NCBI GenBank assembly: GCA_900765095.1
Contig: CAAFRB010000082.1
Span: forward strand, 97,579-161,578
Direction of reading: 5' to 3'
From: Clostridia bacterium
Lineage (GTDB): Bacteria; Bacillota; Clostridia; TANB77; UBA1234
DNA length: 64,000 bases
The notes below the pieces were generated by a model. That model made no database searches, had not been told where the DNA came from, and saw only the letters and a list, made by a program, of their open reading frames with translations. The translations under genes and the position numbers were made by a program. Shown piece after piece: positions 33,172 through 42,108 of this stretch; the stretch's first letter is position 1; each line of letters opens with the position of its first letter.

Positions 33172-34455
33172 TTATTTTTTAACCTTTTGCTTTAATTCTG
33201 CTATTTTTTGCTCCCTTTTATTCATCCAGTCTTTACCATCAATTATTCTTGCAGCAAGCATTGAAGAGCTTGCATCTCCGACAACATTTAATACCGTTGC
33301 AGGTGCATCTATTATTGTCGCTATTATAGTCAAGATTGGCAATGCTGTAAGTGGATAACCAAGCATAGTAATAATCATTGTTTCAGATATTGTGCCGCCA
33401 CCTATTGGTACAGCTGTAACAAACAAAGTTGCTACTAAAGAAATTATTAATATTTCAAAAAATCCTCCAACTGTAAACACATTTGTTCCAAATAGACAAA
33501 CTAAGAACATGGCTTTGAAAACAGAACCGATTATTGAACCGTCTTTATGAAAGCTTGTGCCTAGAGGAATCAAAGTTTCTGCAATATCATTTGGCACGCC
33601 AATCTTTTCAGCTGCTTGTAAATTTACAGGGATTGACGCCGCACTCGAACATGTACCTAATGCCGTTATTGTTGGTGGAATTATAGCACCCCAAAATGCT
33701 TTTAATCCCTTTTTGCCACCAGCTATAAGTGCATACAATGAGTACACTACGAAATAGCAAACTAAACAAGCTATTGTATAAATTACAAAAGTTTTTAAGT
33801 ATCCAACTGCTATTGAGCCTCCAAATGTACCTATCAAAGCTGCAAAATAACATCCAAGCCCAATTGGTGCATAATACATTACAATGTGTAATAATGACAT
33901 TATTACATCAGTTAAAGATTCTAAAAGAGTTAGTACAGGCTTACCTTTTTCACCAGACATTCTAATTGAACATCCAAACATAATTGAAAATACTATAATT
34001 GCCACGATGTTTTGACGTGAGAACAATTTTGAAAAGTCATCTACAGTCAACACTGAGATTGTTCTTTCAAGTAAAGAAACTTCTTCTGAGTCATCGAGAT
34101 ATTCATCAGAAAGAGTTGCTTTAATGGCTTCCCCGTCTTCAACAGAAACTAGTTTAAAAGGATATGCTGCTACCATACCTATTAAAACCGATACTAAAGA
34201 GGTAATTATGAATACAAGTACAGTTGTACCCAGTATTTTGCCAACTCTTCTTGGTTGACTAATTTTTGCAATAGAGGTTGATATTGTAAGGAATATTAAA
34301 GGTACAATTATTATGAACATTAGGTTTATAAATACATCGCCTAATGGACTTAATACAGTAGCCTTTTCACCATAACATAACCCCACGATAGCACCTATAA
34401 TTATAGCCGCTAACAAAATGAGCGTTTGCTTGTAATTTTTAAGAAACGACTTCAT
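33172..34455 (-). CDS. Dicarboxylate/amino acid:cation symporter (DAACS family)
   Basis: A 427-residue membrane transporter with about eight helices plus two re-entrant loops. The family signatures are CSSAASIPVNLQAAEKIGVP (Ser-rich HP1) and PLGTSFHKDGSIIGS in place of the usual ATINMDGTA, followed by GGGTISETMIITMLGYP. It imports glutamate, aspartate, C4-dicarboxylates, Ser/Thr or cystine with Na+ or H+. The divergent HP/TM7 motif prevents a substrate call. AGGAGG precedes ATG. Confidence 0.9.
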   Translation of the reverse strand: MKSFLKNYKQTLILLAAIIIGAIVGLCYGEKATVLSPLGDVFINLMFIIIVPLIFLTISTSIAKISQPRRVGKILGTTVLVFIITSLVSVLIGMVAAYPFKLVSVEDGEAIKATLSDEYLDDSEEVSLLERTISVLTVDDFSKLFSRQNIVAIIVFSIMFGCSIRMSGEKGKPVLTLLESLTDVIMSLLHIVMYYAPIGLGCYFAALIGTFGGSIAVGYLKTFVIYTIACLVCYFVVYSLYALIAGGKKGLKAFWGAIIPPTITALGTCSSAASIPVNLQAAEKIGVPNDIAETLIPLGTSFHKDGSIIGSVFKAMFLVCLFGTNVFTVGGFFEILIISLVATLFVTAVPIGGGTISETMIITMLGYPLTALPILTIIATIIDAPATVLNVVGDASSSMLAARIIDGKDWMNKREQKIAELKQKVKK

Positions 34456-34673
34456 AAGTTAAGACCTCCTTTTCTTGTATTAATAATACAAAGCCATTAT
34501 ATAGATATTCAAAAAAAAATGCAATATGATTTTTTTGCTCAATTTACAAAGTTAATTAAAATTTTAAATTCCATTTTTAAAGCAACTGGAATTTGTTTTT
34601 TTAAGTAATTATATAAATTGAAAATGAAGTATAAGTGTGATAAAATACGTTAAAAAATAAGGAGGTTTTTTAT

Positions 34674-35300
34674 ATGTTAAATAACGTAGAACTTTTTTGC
34701 CATAGTAGTATAAAACTTACAGGGAGTAAGACGATTTATATAGATCCTTTTGCACTAAGAACAGAAACACACGACGCAGATATCATTTTTTGTACTCATT
34801 CACACTATGATCATTTTTCAGAAGACGATATAGAATTAGTAAAGAAAGACGGAACAATTATAGTAACCCCAGAATCATCACGAGAATTGGCGTATGGACT
34901 TGTTGGAAAAGATAACGTACTTCTTGTTGAACCAGATAAAAAATACGAAATTGACGGCATTAAATTTGAAACAACGTATGCGTATAATAAAGAGAAAGCT
35001 TATCACCCAAAAAGCGAAAACTGGGTGGGATATATAATAAATTTTGATGGCATGAAATATTATATTGCAGGTGATACAGATAATATAAAAGAAATTACAA
35101 ATATAGAATGTGACGTTGCTTTTATTCCAATTGGCGGAAAATATACAATGGATGAAAAAGAAGCTGCACAACTTGCAAACACCATAAAGGCAGAGATTAT
35201 AGTTCCAACACACTATGGATTAATTGTTGGAGATAAAGAAGCGGGAGAAAGATTTAAAAATTTAGTTAAAGATAAAAAAGTTGAAATTTTAATACAATAG
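34674..35300 (+). CDS. Metallo-beta-lactamase-fold hydrolase (UPF0173-like)
   Basis: A 208-residue compact hydrolase: THSHYDHFS is the metal-binding HxHxDH motif, AGDTD a later ligand and PTHYG the C-terminal His. The short form without a deep C-terminal domain resembles the UPF0173/YtkL group of unknown substrate. AAGGAGG precedes ATG. It stands 69 bases before truA and may share its transcript. Confidence 0.88.
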   Translation: MLNNVELFCHSSIKLTGSKTIYIDPFALRTETHDADIIFCTHSHYDHFSEDDIELVKKDGTIIVTPESSRELAYGLVGKDNVLLVEPDKKYEIDGIKFETTYAYNKEKAYHPKSENWVGYIINFDGMKYYIAGDTDNIKEITNIECDVAFIPIGGKYTMDEKEAAQLANTIKAEIIVPTHYGLIVGDKEAGERFKNLVKDKKVEILIQ

Positions 35301-35369
35301 AAAAACACGTAGAAGGCTACAAAGTCTATTGATTTCCTGTTGTATGAAAAGTTATGAAAGGAATTAGTT

Positions 35370-36131
35370 ATGCGTAATATAAAAATTACAATAGAATATG
35401 ACGGAAAAAATTTTCCTGGCTGGCAATCACAACCGGGGAAAGTAAGTATACAAACGGAGATAGAAAAAGCAATATATGAAATTACAGGGGAGGAGGTTGA
35501 CCTTATAGCCTCTGGTAGAACTGATGCGGGAGTTCATGCACTTGGACAAGTAGCAAACTTTCACACAAATACTAAAATAGAAATATCAAAAATTCCTTAT
35601 GCAATAAATTCAAAACTTCCTAATAGCATTGTAGTGAAAGACGCAGTTGAAGTAGATGAGCGATTTCATGCAAGATATAATTGCAAGTTAAAAACATATA
35701 GATACATTATAAATAATAATGAATTTCCTTCAGCACTTAATAGATATAGAGAATTTCATTTGCCATATAAATTGAACTATGCAGATATGGAAAAAGCAAT
35801 AAAATACTTCGAAGGAGAGCATGATTTTAAAGCCTTTAAATCTTCAGGTGGAAACGCAAAAAAGACAACAGTTAGGACACTAACAGACTGTAATATAAAA
35901 AAAGAAGATGGCAGGATATACATAGAATTAACTGGAAATGGATTTTTGTACAACATGGTTAGGATAATAAGTGGCACTATTTTAGATGTTGGTCTTGGAA
36001 AAATAAAAGCAGATGATATACCTGAAATTATTAATAGTGGAATTAGAGAAAGAGCTGGAAGAACACTTCCACCACATGGATTATACTTAGTAAAAGTAAA
36101 TTATGAAGGAGAGTACAATGGACTTATCTAA
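35370..36131 (+). CDS. truA: tRNA pseudouridine(38-40) synthase TruA
   Basis: A 253-residue enzyme modifying U38-U40 in the anticodon arm. It has the start IKITIEYDGKNFPGWQ, the catalytic Asp in ASGRTDAGVHALGQ and the C-terminal GNGFLYNMVRIISGT. AAAGGAA precedes ATG. Its last 14 bases overlap the start of pgeF. Confidence 0.96.
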   Translation: MRNIKITIEYDGKNFPGWQSQPGKVSIQTEIEKAIYEITGEEVDLIASGRTDAGVHALGQVANFHTNTKIEISKIPYAINSKLPNSIVVKDAVEVDERFHARYNCKLKTYRYIINNNEFPSALNRYREFHLPYKLNYADMEKAIKYFEGEHDFKAFKSSGGNAKKTTVRTLTDCNIKKEDGRIYIELTGNGFLYNMVRIISGTILDVGLGKIKADDIPEIINSGIRERAGRTLPPHGLYLVKVNYEGEYNGLI

Positions 36132-36934
36132 TAAAAATATTATTCACGTAAAAAATGGAGATGTTGAATATTTACAATTTAGACGTTTGCTTGAGTATAA
36201 AGACTCTTTGACACATGCTTATGGAATAAAAAAACTTGATTATAGAAATCATCTTGAAAATACTGCAATTACTTCATACAAAGCTTTATTTGAAAAGCTT
36301 GATATTGACTTATCAACTTTAGTCAAGCCAACTCAAGAGCATACTAACAATGTTATAAGAATTGATGGAAAAGAGATGATTTCTGAGCCTGATATAAATT
36401 TGAGTTATCTAAAAAGCACGGATGGAGTGTTAACAAATAAGCGGTAAAATCACATTAGCTACAACAAATGCAGATTGTATTCTTATTTTATTTTATGATC
36501 CTGTAAATAAAGTTATATGTGATATTCATTCTGGTTGGCGTGGCACATTTCAAAAGATATCTCAAGTAGCCGTTGGAAAAATGAAAGACGAATATAATTG
36601 TAAGCCGGAAAACATAATAGCTTGTATTTGCCCAAGCATAAGAGTTTGCCATTTTGAAGTTGATACTGATGTAATGGAACTATGCAAAGAAACCTTTGCA
36701 TACACGAATAGACTAGATGAAATCATAAAAGTCGGAAAAATAAAAGATGGTAAGCAGAAATACAATATAGACACAGTGCTTATAACTAAAATATTATTAG
36801 AAGATGAAAAATTAAAAAGTGAAAATATAATAGATTCGGGTATTTGTAGTGTTTGTTGTCATGAAAAGATACATTCAAGAAGGGCAGATGGCACAGACTA
36901 TGGATTGGGTACAGCAATAATATCAATGGAATAG
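36118..36934 (+). pseudogene. pgeF: Polyphenol oxidase/purine nucleoside phosphorylase-like PgeF (YfiH), frameshifted
   Basis: The two halves make one YfiH/PgeF protein: the first ends TDGVLTNK at the stop near 36447, and the second continues one frame over as SGKITLATTNADC, IHSGWRGT and CVCCHEK-like CSVCCHEKIHSRR. The family has zinc-binding Cys/His residues (ADC, HSGWRG) and acts on multicopper-like phenols or purine nucleosides. The shift is at about 36439-36441 (net loss of two bases or gain of one) and is not in a long homopolymer. ATG at 36118 has AAGGAGAG upstream. As written the gene is broken just before the metal site. Confidence 0.85.
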
Positions 36935-36935
36935 G

Positions 36936-36974
36936 AAAGGAGCCTTTACATTTAATGTAAAAAGGCTCCTTAAA
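36936..36974. terminator. Bidirectional terminator behind pgeF
   Basis: AAAGGAGCCTTTACAT and ATGTAAAAAGGCTCCTT form a long stem between convergent genes. Confidence 0.8.
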
Positions 36975-37034
36975 CTTTAATTTATACGAGAAATCCTCTT
37001 CTTTACAATCTTTAGAGCTTCGAGAGTTTTATTA

Positions 37035-37628
37035 TTACTTGTGTATCTCTATTTTATCGGCTCTGTATTTAATAAATGCATTTTCGGGCATATAAGTCAA
37101 TTTAATCTTTACATTATTTAAGTCAAGTTCTTCGTAATCTTCTGTCTTTTCAATTGAACAAGAAATATTTAAAGTAGAACCTTTTTCCTTTACAGAAGAT
37201 ATTTCTTTCACATGAAAATACGTAGGAGACGCAGGTCTGTAAAAATAATATCCGTGTTCGCTATCATACAAGTAGTAGAAATCTTCGATTTCAATTGGAG
37301 CTTCTACAACATTTCCTGTCAACTCGTAAATTATAGAATGTAAGTCATTCTCATTAACATATTGAACATAATTTTCATCCTCATTACTTTCGTTTAATAA
37401 CCCCAACTTTTCTGCAAGTTGCATCGCAACATCTAATAGCTTTTCGTCATCATAAGAAGTGGATGAATAATCTCCTAAATTTACTATGATATCTAAATAA
37501 GATTCATTTCTGATTTTAGAAATTTCCTCCTCATTTTTCGCATTACCTAATCCGTTAAATATAAATGAAAAAACGATTAGCATGACGATTATAATTGCTG
37601 TTATAATTATTGTAATTTTTTTATTCAT
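37035..37628 (-). CDS. Hypothetical membrane-anchored protein
   Basis: A 197-residue protein with one N-terminal transmembrane segment (residues 4-27, Ile/Val-rich) and an acidic extracytoplasmic domain with several Tyr (EDFYYLYDSEHGYYFYRPA). No family recognised. AGGAGGAAAA precedes ATG. Confidence 0.7.
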   Translation of the reverse strand: MNKKITIIITAIIIVMLIVFSFIFNGLGNAKNEEEISKIRNESYLDIIVNLGDYSSTSYDDEKLLDVAMQLAEKLGLLNESNEDENYVQYVNENDLHSIIYELTGNVVEAPIEIEDFYYLYDSEHGYYFYRPASPTYFHVKEISSVKEKGSTLNISCSIEKTEDYEELDLNNVKIKLTYMPENAFIKYRADKIEIHK

Positions 37629-37756
37629 ATATTTTCCTCCTATGTTAAGAGTATTTTCAAGCTATGCATAATGAAAATACAGTTGGTTTTGCTATCTTTA
37701 AACTAAACCAGACATACATTAATTTTATCATATAAAAAATTTTTGAAAAGAAAAAA

Positions 37757-38320
37757 TTAAAATAAATATTTTTTTACTTTTTCATTTATTTTTTTATACA
37801 CGTATTCATAAACCCAAGGCTCACTACATTCTTTTTCAATGTCTTCAATATTAATCCACTTTACACCGCTATTTTCGTCTTCCTTAATTTTTAGTGCTGA
37901 GTTTTCATCAGCTTCAAATAAAAAAACTACATTCAAATGTACGTGTGAAGGCACATAAGCCCCACGCTTTACATGACCGTTTACAGTGATTATCTCTAAT
38001 GAAAATATATCATTACTTACGAGAGTTAAATCAGTCAAACCAGTTTCTTCTCTAACTTCTTTTTCCGCAACTAGCAACAAGTTTTCCTCTCCATCAGCGT
38101 GACCACCAGGCCAAGCCCAAGATTTAAATATATTATGATATATCATCAAAACCTTTGTGTGTTCTTTATTTAAAATCCAGGCCGAAGAAGTAAAATGACC
38201 ATACTTGTTTTCACGTGTCAAGCTATTGTCAAAATTGTTTAAATAACTAATCATAACTTCTTTGTCTTTTTCCTCCTGCTCATTGTATGGTATATATTGC
38301 TCTAATTGCTCCTTTAACAT
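37757..38320 (-). CDS. NUDIX hydrolase
   Basis: A 187-residue enzyme with the Nudix box GHADGEENLLLVAEKEVREE followed by TGL (G-x5-E-x7-REUXEEXGU). It hydrolyses a nucleoside diphosphate linked to some moiety; the WAWPGGHAD approach and SLEIITVNGH loop do not fix the substrate. GAGGTGATTTC precedes ATG. Confidence 0.9.
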   Translation of the reverse strand: MLKEQLEQYIPYNEQEEKDKEVMISYLNNFDNSLTRENKYGHFTSSAWILNKEHTKVLMIYHNIFKSWAWPGGHADGEENLLLVAEKEVREETGLTDLTLVSNDIFSLEIITVNGHVKRGAYVPSHVHLNVVFLFEADENSALKIKEDENSGVKWINIEDIEKECSEPWVYEYVYKKINEKVKKYLF

Positions 38321-38802
38321 GAAATCACCTCAAAAAATATTATAGTTTTATAAGATAGTAAGACATCCCTATCATGCAAAAATAGTTAACTCACACATTT
38401 TTATAGTTAAAATCTTCAAAAGTCACAAGACAGAAAGTTAAACATTCTTACATCTTTTATACGGTAATTCCATTTTAGTAGAAATGCCAAATATAATCAA
38501 TAAAATTTTCAACTAGCTAGACAAATAGTTGCGAAAAATGTTACTATTCATTCTTCAAAATAAAAAGTATATATCAAATGTAAATGTGTGCTATAAAAAT
38601 GTAGCAGAGCACAGTGTGCTCCATAAAAACATTATAATCAGCTTTGTCATGAATTGAATTTGAATAGTAACCGAAAAATCGACTTATAAAATTGACAAGG
38701 ACTAAAAAATACATTTTTGCTTTACATAATGCAAAAAGCATGGTAAAATAAGATTTGTTTGAATGTTTAATGAACTTTCCTATAATAAAAGGAGGGGTGA
38801 TT
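38321..38802. other. Gene-free stretch
   Basis: About 480 bases between divergent genes. At its right end is AAGGAGGGGTGATT for the next gene. A long minus-strand frame here (38574-38957) has no ribosome site and mirrors the + gene. I see no RNA structure I can name. Confidence 0.5.
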
Positions 38803-38964
38803 GTGGAGCTACTCAGAATCTCCATAATTTTTCTTGTTGAAGTGGTAGCGCTGTATATACCATTTCGAAACCAACAGGATGATGTACAAGATGAAAGACT
38901 TGTGCCTCTCACAATTCTTATGATTTTTGTGTTTGTATTTATTGATTTTGGATACATTTTTTAA
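38803..38964 (+). CDS. Small two-helix membrane protein, 53 residues
   Basis: GTG at 38803, 5 bases after AAGGAGGGG, gives a 53-residue protein with two membrane segments (LLRISIIFLVEVVALYI and LTILMIFVFVFIDFGYIF) joined by a short polar acidic loop (NQQDDVQDERL). Function unknown. An earlier in-frame ATG at 38755 lacks a ribosome site. The next gene begins 38 bases later. Confidence 0.6.
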   Translation: MELLRISIIFLVEVVALYIPFRNQQDDVQDERLVPLTILMIFVFVFIDFGYIF

Positions 38965-39002
38965 AATCAATAAAGCGTGAGTTTGATTAAGGAGAAAACA
39001 AG

Positions 39003-39482
39003 ATGAGAAATATCACAACGGCGAGAGTAGAATACCGTGAAAATACCAGTGGAAATGGTATTTTCATTCCAGACTTTTCCGGAAATTCAGCTCAATATTA
39101 TCTTCAGAAATGGAGAATGATAGAGTTGGAACGTGACGAAAGGTATGAATCTATGATTGAAAATAACAAGGTTGTGCTGTCCAAAATCGAAGAGAAAATA
39201 GAGGCAGTGCGAGAAGAATTAAACTCATACCAAAAAACTAGACTTTGGAAAACCAAGAAAGAGCGAGAATTAGTCAGGCTGTTAAAAAAATTTACTAACG
39301 AGTCTAAAGAAACTAAGGACAATATTAGAAAAATCGGAGTACGCAAGCGAAGTGATACAAAAGATAAATACGAGAAGATTTTGAATTTCTTAAAAGAGGA
39401 AGATTTTGTACTGGACAGTATGTCGGTGACCAGTACAAAAGAAGGTACAACTCGGTATGAAATCTGGAAACACCAATCGTAA
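39003..39482 (+). CDS. Hypothetical coiled-coil protein, 159 residues
   Basis: A soluble protein with a strongly charged coiled coil at about residues 40-120 and a C-terminal strand region (DSMSVTSTKEGTTRYEIW). AAGGAGAAAAC precedes ATG. It shares the more balanced base composition of several short genes in this window. A terminator follows directly. Confidence 0.65.
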   Translation: MRNITTARVEYRENTSGNGIFIPDFSGNSAQYYLQKWRMIELERDERYESMIENNKVVLSKIEEKIEAVREELNSYQKTRLWKTKKERELVRLLKKFTNESKETKDNIRKIGVRKRSDTKDKYEKILNFLKEEDFVLDSMSVTSTKEGTTRYEIWKHQS

Positions 39483-39490
39483 AAAATAAC

Positions 39491-39523
39491 AAAAAGAGCT
39501 TTGATAATTCAGAGCTCTTTTTG
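39491..39523 (+). terminator. Terminator
   Basis: AAAGAGCT and AGCTCTTT stem with TTTTT, 9 bases after the stop. Confidence 0.8.
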
Positions 39524-39576
39524 TTAGAAAGAAAAGAATGTTTTTAGTTCTCAGAGAACGGGTTAAGTTGAAAATT

Positions 39577-39605
39577 TTGACTTTTTATGTAAAGTATGAT
39601 ATAAT
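39577..39605 (+). promoter_or_regulatory. Promoter of the MYG1-like gene
   Basis: TTGACT and TATAAT separated by 17 bases, about 150 bases before the start codon. A small hairpin (GTTCT ... AGAAC) lies just after the start site in the leader. Confidence 0.7.
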
Positions 39606-39757
39606 CGCATTAGTTCTGAATTTTTAGAACACAACAACGCAATTAGATTGTTGGAGTTGTTTGCGGTCTTTTGCTATCTGAAGGGCTAAACGATACATAC
39701 CTTATAAAGATGCAAAATATGACTTAAAGCAGTTGAATGTCAAGGAGGAATAGCACG

Positions 39758-40675
39758 ATGATTAAGCTTGTGAAGATGAATGACATTACCAAGGCTAATT
39801 TAGTAACGCATGCGGGCGTATTTCATGCCGACGAGGTTGTCGCCACAGTAATCTTGAAAAAGATTTTGGGCGACGTAACTGTTTGTCGGACTTTCAAAGT
39901 CCCAACGGGAGCAATCTCTGACAATGTCATAATTTATGACATTGGTGGAGGAAAGTACGATCACCATCAGAAAGGTGGTAATGGTCTACGGGATAACGGT
40001 GTACCTTATGCTGCAACAGGATTAATCTGGCAAGCGTATGGGCTTAAGCTATTAGCCAATAACAATAGCTGTAACCCTGAATTGGTTTGGAATTACATCG
40101 ACAGAGAAATTATCCAGGGTATTGACGCCGTGGATAATGGAAAAATGCCGAGAGTGAATTATCCAACGCATTCTTTGTCGTTTACGCAGATTATATCCGC
40201 ATTTAATCCGAATTGGGATTCAGAAGAGGATACGGATATTGCTTTTGCTAGGGCTGTCGAATTCGCAGAATGTGTCTTTGACAGGTTTTGGGCAAAAGCA
40301 GAATCCAAGGCAAAGGCAAAAAGTATCGTGGAAACTGCAATTGAACAAGCAGTTGACCACATCATGGTACTTGAAAAGTTTGTACCATGGGAGGGGGCTG
40401 TTTTCTCATCTGAGAATAGCAAGGCAGCCACGATATACTTTGCTGTATTTCCTTCTAATAGAGGAGGATACAACTGGAAGTGCGTGCCTGACTTGCTCGG
40501 AAGTTTCGGACAGCGGTGTACAGTACCGACCGCATGGTGGGGGCTGCAGGGTATTGAGCTCCAGAAATTGACTGGCGTCAAGACGGCAACCTTCTGCCAT
40601 CCGGCAGGCTTCATCGGGGGAGCTGAAACTCTCGAGGATACTATCAAGATGGCAAGAATCGCCATTGAGGGTTAA
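39758..40675 (+). CDS. MYG1-family (DHH-like) protein
   Basis: A 305-residue protein with VTHAGVFHADEVVATVIL (metal-binding HxxxxHxDE), YDIGGGKYDHHQKGG (DHH motif), FGQRCTVPTAWWGL and CHPAGFIGG near the end, the marks of the MYG1 family of predicted 3'-5' exonucleases/phosphohydrolases. ATG at 39758 follows AAGGAGG. The gene is visibly more GC-rich than its surroundings and is a single-gene unit with promoter and terminator, which suggests transfer from another lineage. Confidence 0.88.
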   Translation: MIKLVKMNDITKANLVTHAGVFHADEVVATVILKKILGDVTVCRTFKVPTGAISDNVIIYDIGGGKYDHHQKGGNGLRDNGVPYAATGLIWQAYGLKLLANNNSCNPELVWNYIDREIIQGIDAVDNGKMPRVNYPTHSLSFTQIISAFNPNWDSEEDTDIAFARAVEFAECVFDRFWAKAESKAKAKSIVETAIEQAVDHIMVLEKFVPWEGAVFSSENSKAATIYFAVFPSNRGGYNWKCVPDLLGSFGQRCTVPTAWWGLQGIELQKLTGVKTATFCHPAGFIGGAETLEDTIKMARIAIEG

Positions 40676-40690
40676 ACTGTTTCACAAAAA

Positions 40691-40729
40691 AGGCAAGCAT
40701 TCTACAATTGTAGAGCTTGCCTTTTTTTG
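40691..40729 (+). terminator. Terminator of the MYG1-like gene
   Basis: AGGCAAGC and GCTTGCCT with an inner TCTACA/TGTAGA stem, followed by seven T. Confidence 0.85.
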
Positions 40730-40786
40730 GGTATTGAGAAGAAGATAGCTACAAAAAGCCCCTAACTATAGTGCCGAAGTAATTAC

Positions 40787-40820
40787 AAAAAAGTGCCTAT
40801 ATTTAGATAAATACAGGCAC
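40787..40820 (-). terminator. Terminator of tmRNA
   Basis: On the minus strand a 13-bp stem (one G-U pair) with a 2-base loop and TTTTTT, 9 bases beyond the CCA end of tmRNA. Confidence 0.8.
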
Positions 40821-40828
40821 CTTATTTT

Positions 40829-41180
40829 TGGTGGAGATGAGGAGAATTGAACTCCTGTCCGAAAATCCTTCCATACAAACTTCTCCGAGTGCAGTTTGTT
40901 TTTTTACATTCCCTCAAACACACGCCAACAAACAGGCTTTTGTTTTTGGTAACTTTATAAATACCCGCTATCTCAAAGTTTTGATAGCTTTGTTCCCACT
41001 TTTAGATGACGCTTGTTCCTAACGAAAGTGGCACATAAGGACAAACGAAGCTGCAACTAGGCAGCTAAAGCAACTTTATTGTTGTTAATTATTTTTATTT
41101 CCACATTTTTTAGATGGCCAAGTGGAGTCCATCACTCGCTATTCATATTTCTGAATATCCGTCGAAACCTTTACATCCCC
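40829..41180 (-). ncRNA. ssrA: tmRNA
   Basis: The acceptor GGGGATG (5') pairs with CATCTCC before ACCA (3'); the T-arm GGAGTTCAATTCTCC and the start GGGGATGTAAAGGTTTCGACGG are diagnostic. The tag frame ends NNNKVALAA followed by TAG at 41057; reading back gives a possible Glu resume codon at 41099-41101 and a 14-residue tag EIKIINNNKVALAA, though the resume codon is not certain. tmRNA with SmpB rescues stalled ribosomes; the ALAA end directs ClpXP degradation. CCA is encoded. Confidence 0.95.
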
Positions 41181-41345
41181 ATATATTTGTGAATGTGTTA
41201 ACTTGCATTCACACAACAATAATTATAGCAAAAAAAAATGAGTATTGCAAATTTTTATATACACTTTTTTACCTTTGTGATATAATACAAACGATAGATA
41301 GCTTATGCTTACGGCTGTGCCGGAAAGCGAGAAAGGGGTAGAGAT

Positions 41346-42092
41346 ATGAGTGCTGATAAAGCAGTGCAAATTCGTGGAATGCTTAAGAGAAAGCAGACAA
41401 ATTTGAAACATCAAAAAAGGTTTAAGATAATCTGTACAATTACAATAATTATGGCCTTTTGTGCATTATACATTTTTACCTATGCTAAAGAAACGGTGTC
41501 AACATATAATGTAAAAACGGCTAATTTAAGTCAAACTATAAAAGAAGTAGAGATGGCTCAAAAGGATGTTGAGGATGCTCAAAAAGATATAGATGAACAA
41601 AAGAAAAAGATTGAAGAAGATCAAGAAGAACTGCTTACAACTTCTGAATTGTTAGCTAAGAATAATCAGTCAATTATTGAGGAAAATATAAGATTGCAGG
41701 ATACCTTGAAAAAGGCTGCATCCGTAGGAATAAAGCCTCAGAATTATAACGATGCAGAAGAGGTTGAAAATGCTGTAGATTATAGTAAGTTGGAATATAT
41801 AGGTGAGTTTGAAGGAACAGCTTATACACCAAGCCCTGAAGAATGTAGTAACAATTTAGGGTATACTGCATCTGGAAAGCCAATAGTAGCAGGCGTATCA
41901 ATCGCCGTTGATACACAGTACTGGAAATTAGGTACAAAGTTTTACATAGAAGGCTTGGGATACGTAATTGCTATGGATACTGGTAGTGCTGTAAAAGGAA
42001 AATACAGATTTGATTATGCTGTGTTTGATAAGAAATTCGCGTTAAAACTTGGAAGACAAGATTGGAAAGTTTATAAAGTTGTAGAAGATTAA
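41346..42092 (+). CDS. Membrane-anchored 3D-domain protein
   Basis: A 248-residue protein: a membrane segment at about residues 28-46, a coiled coil rich in Lys/Glu/Gln (residues 55-120), then a 3D domain (GTAYTPSPEECSNNLGYTAS ... GTKFYIEGLGYVIAMDTGSA) named after its three Asp. This fold is a short double-psi barrel related to MltA/RlpA lytic transglycosylases and cuts or binds peptidoglycan outside the cell. AAAGGGGTAGAGAT precedes ATG. corA follows 16 bases later. Confidence 0.88.
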   Translation: MSADKAVQIRGMLKRKQTNLKHQKRFKIICTITIIMAFCALYIFTYAKETVSTYNVKTANLSQTIKEVEMAQKDVEDAQKDIDEQKKKIEEDQEELLTTSELLAKNNQSIIEENIRLQDTLKKAASVGIKPQNYNDAEEVENAVDYSKLEYIGEFEGTAYTPSPEECSNNLGYTASGKPIVAGVSIAVDTQYWKLGTKFYIEGLGYVIAMDTGSAVKGKYRFDYAVFDKKFALKLGRQDWKVYKVVED

Positions 42093-42108
42093 AAAAAAGG
42101 GGGATTTA

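Noticed and set aside
38574..38957. A 127-codon minus-strand frame
   Set aside because: No ribosome site; it mirrors the small two-helix gene and the gene-free stretch before it.
40159..40665. Frames on both strands inside the MYG1-like gene
   Set aside because: They arise from the more GC-rich sequence; the MYG1 frame carries the conserved metal motifs and ribosome site.
40828..41341. Two + strand frames at 40828-41022 and 41114-41341
   Set aside because: They cover the tmRNA and its upstream region; the RNA ends, T-arm and tag frame are clear on the minus strand.
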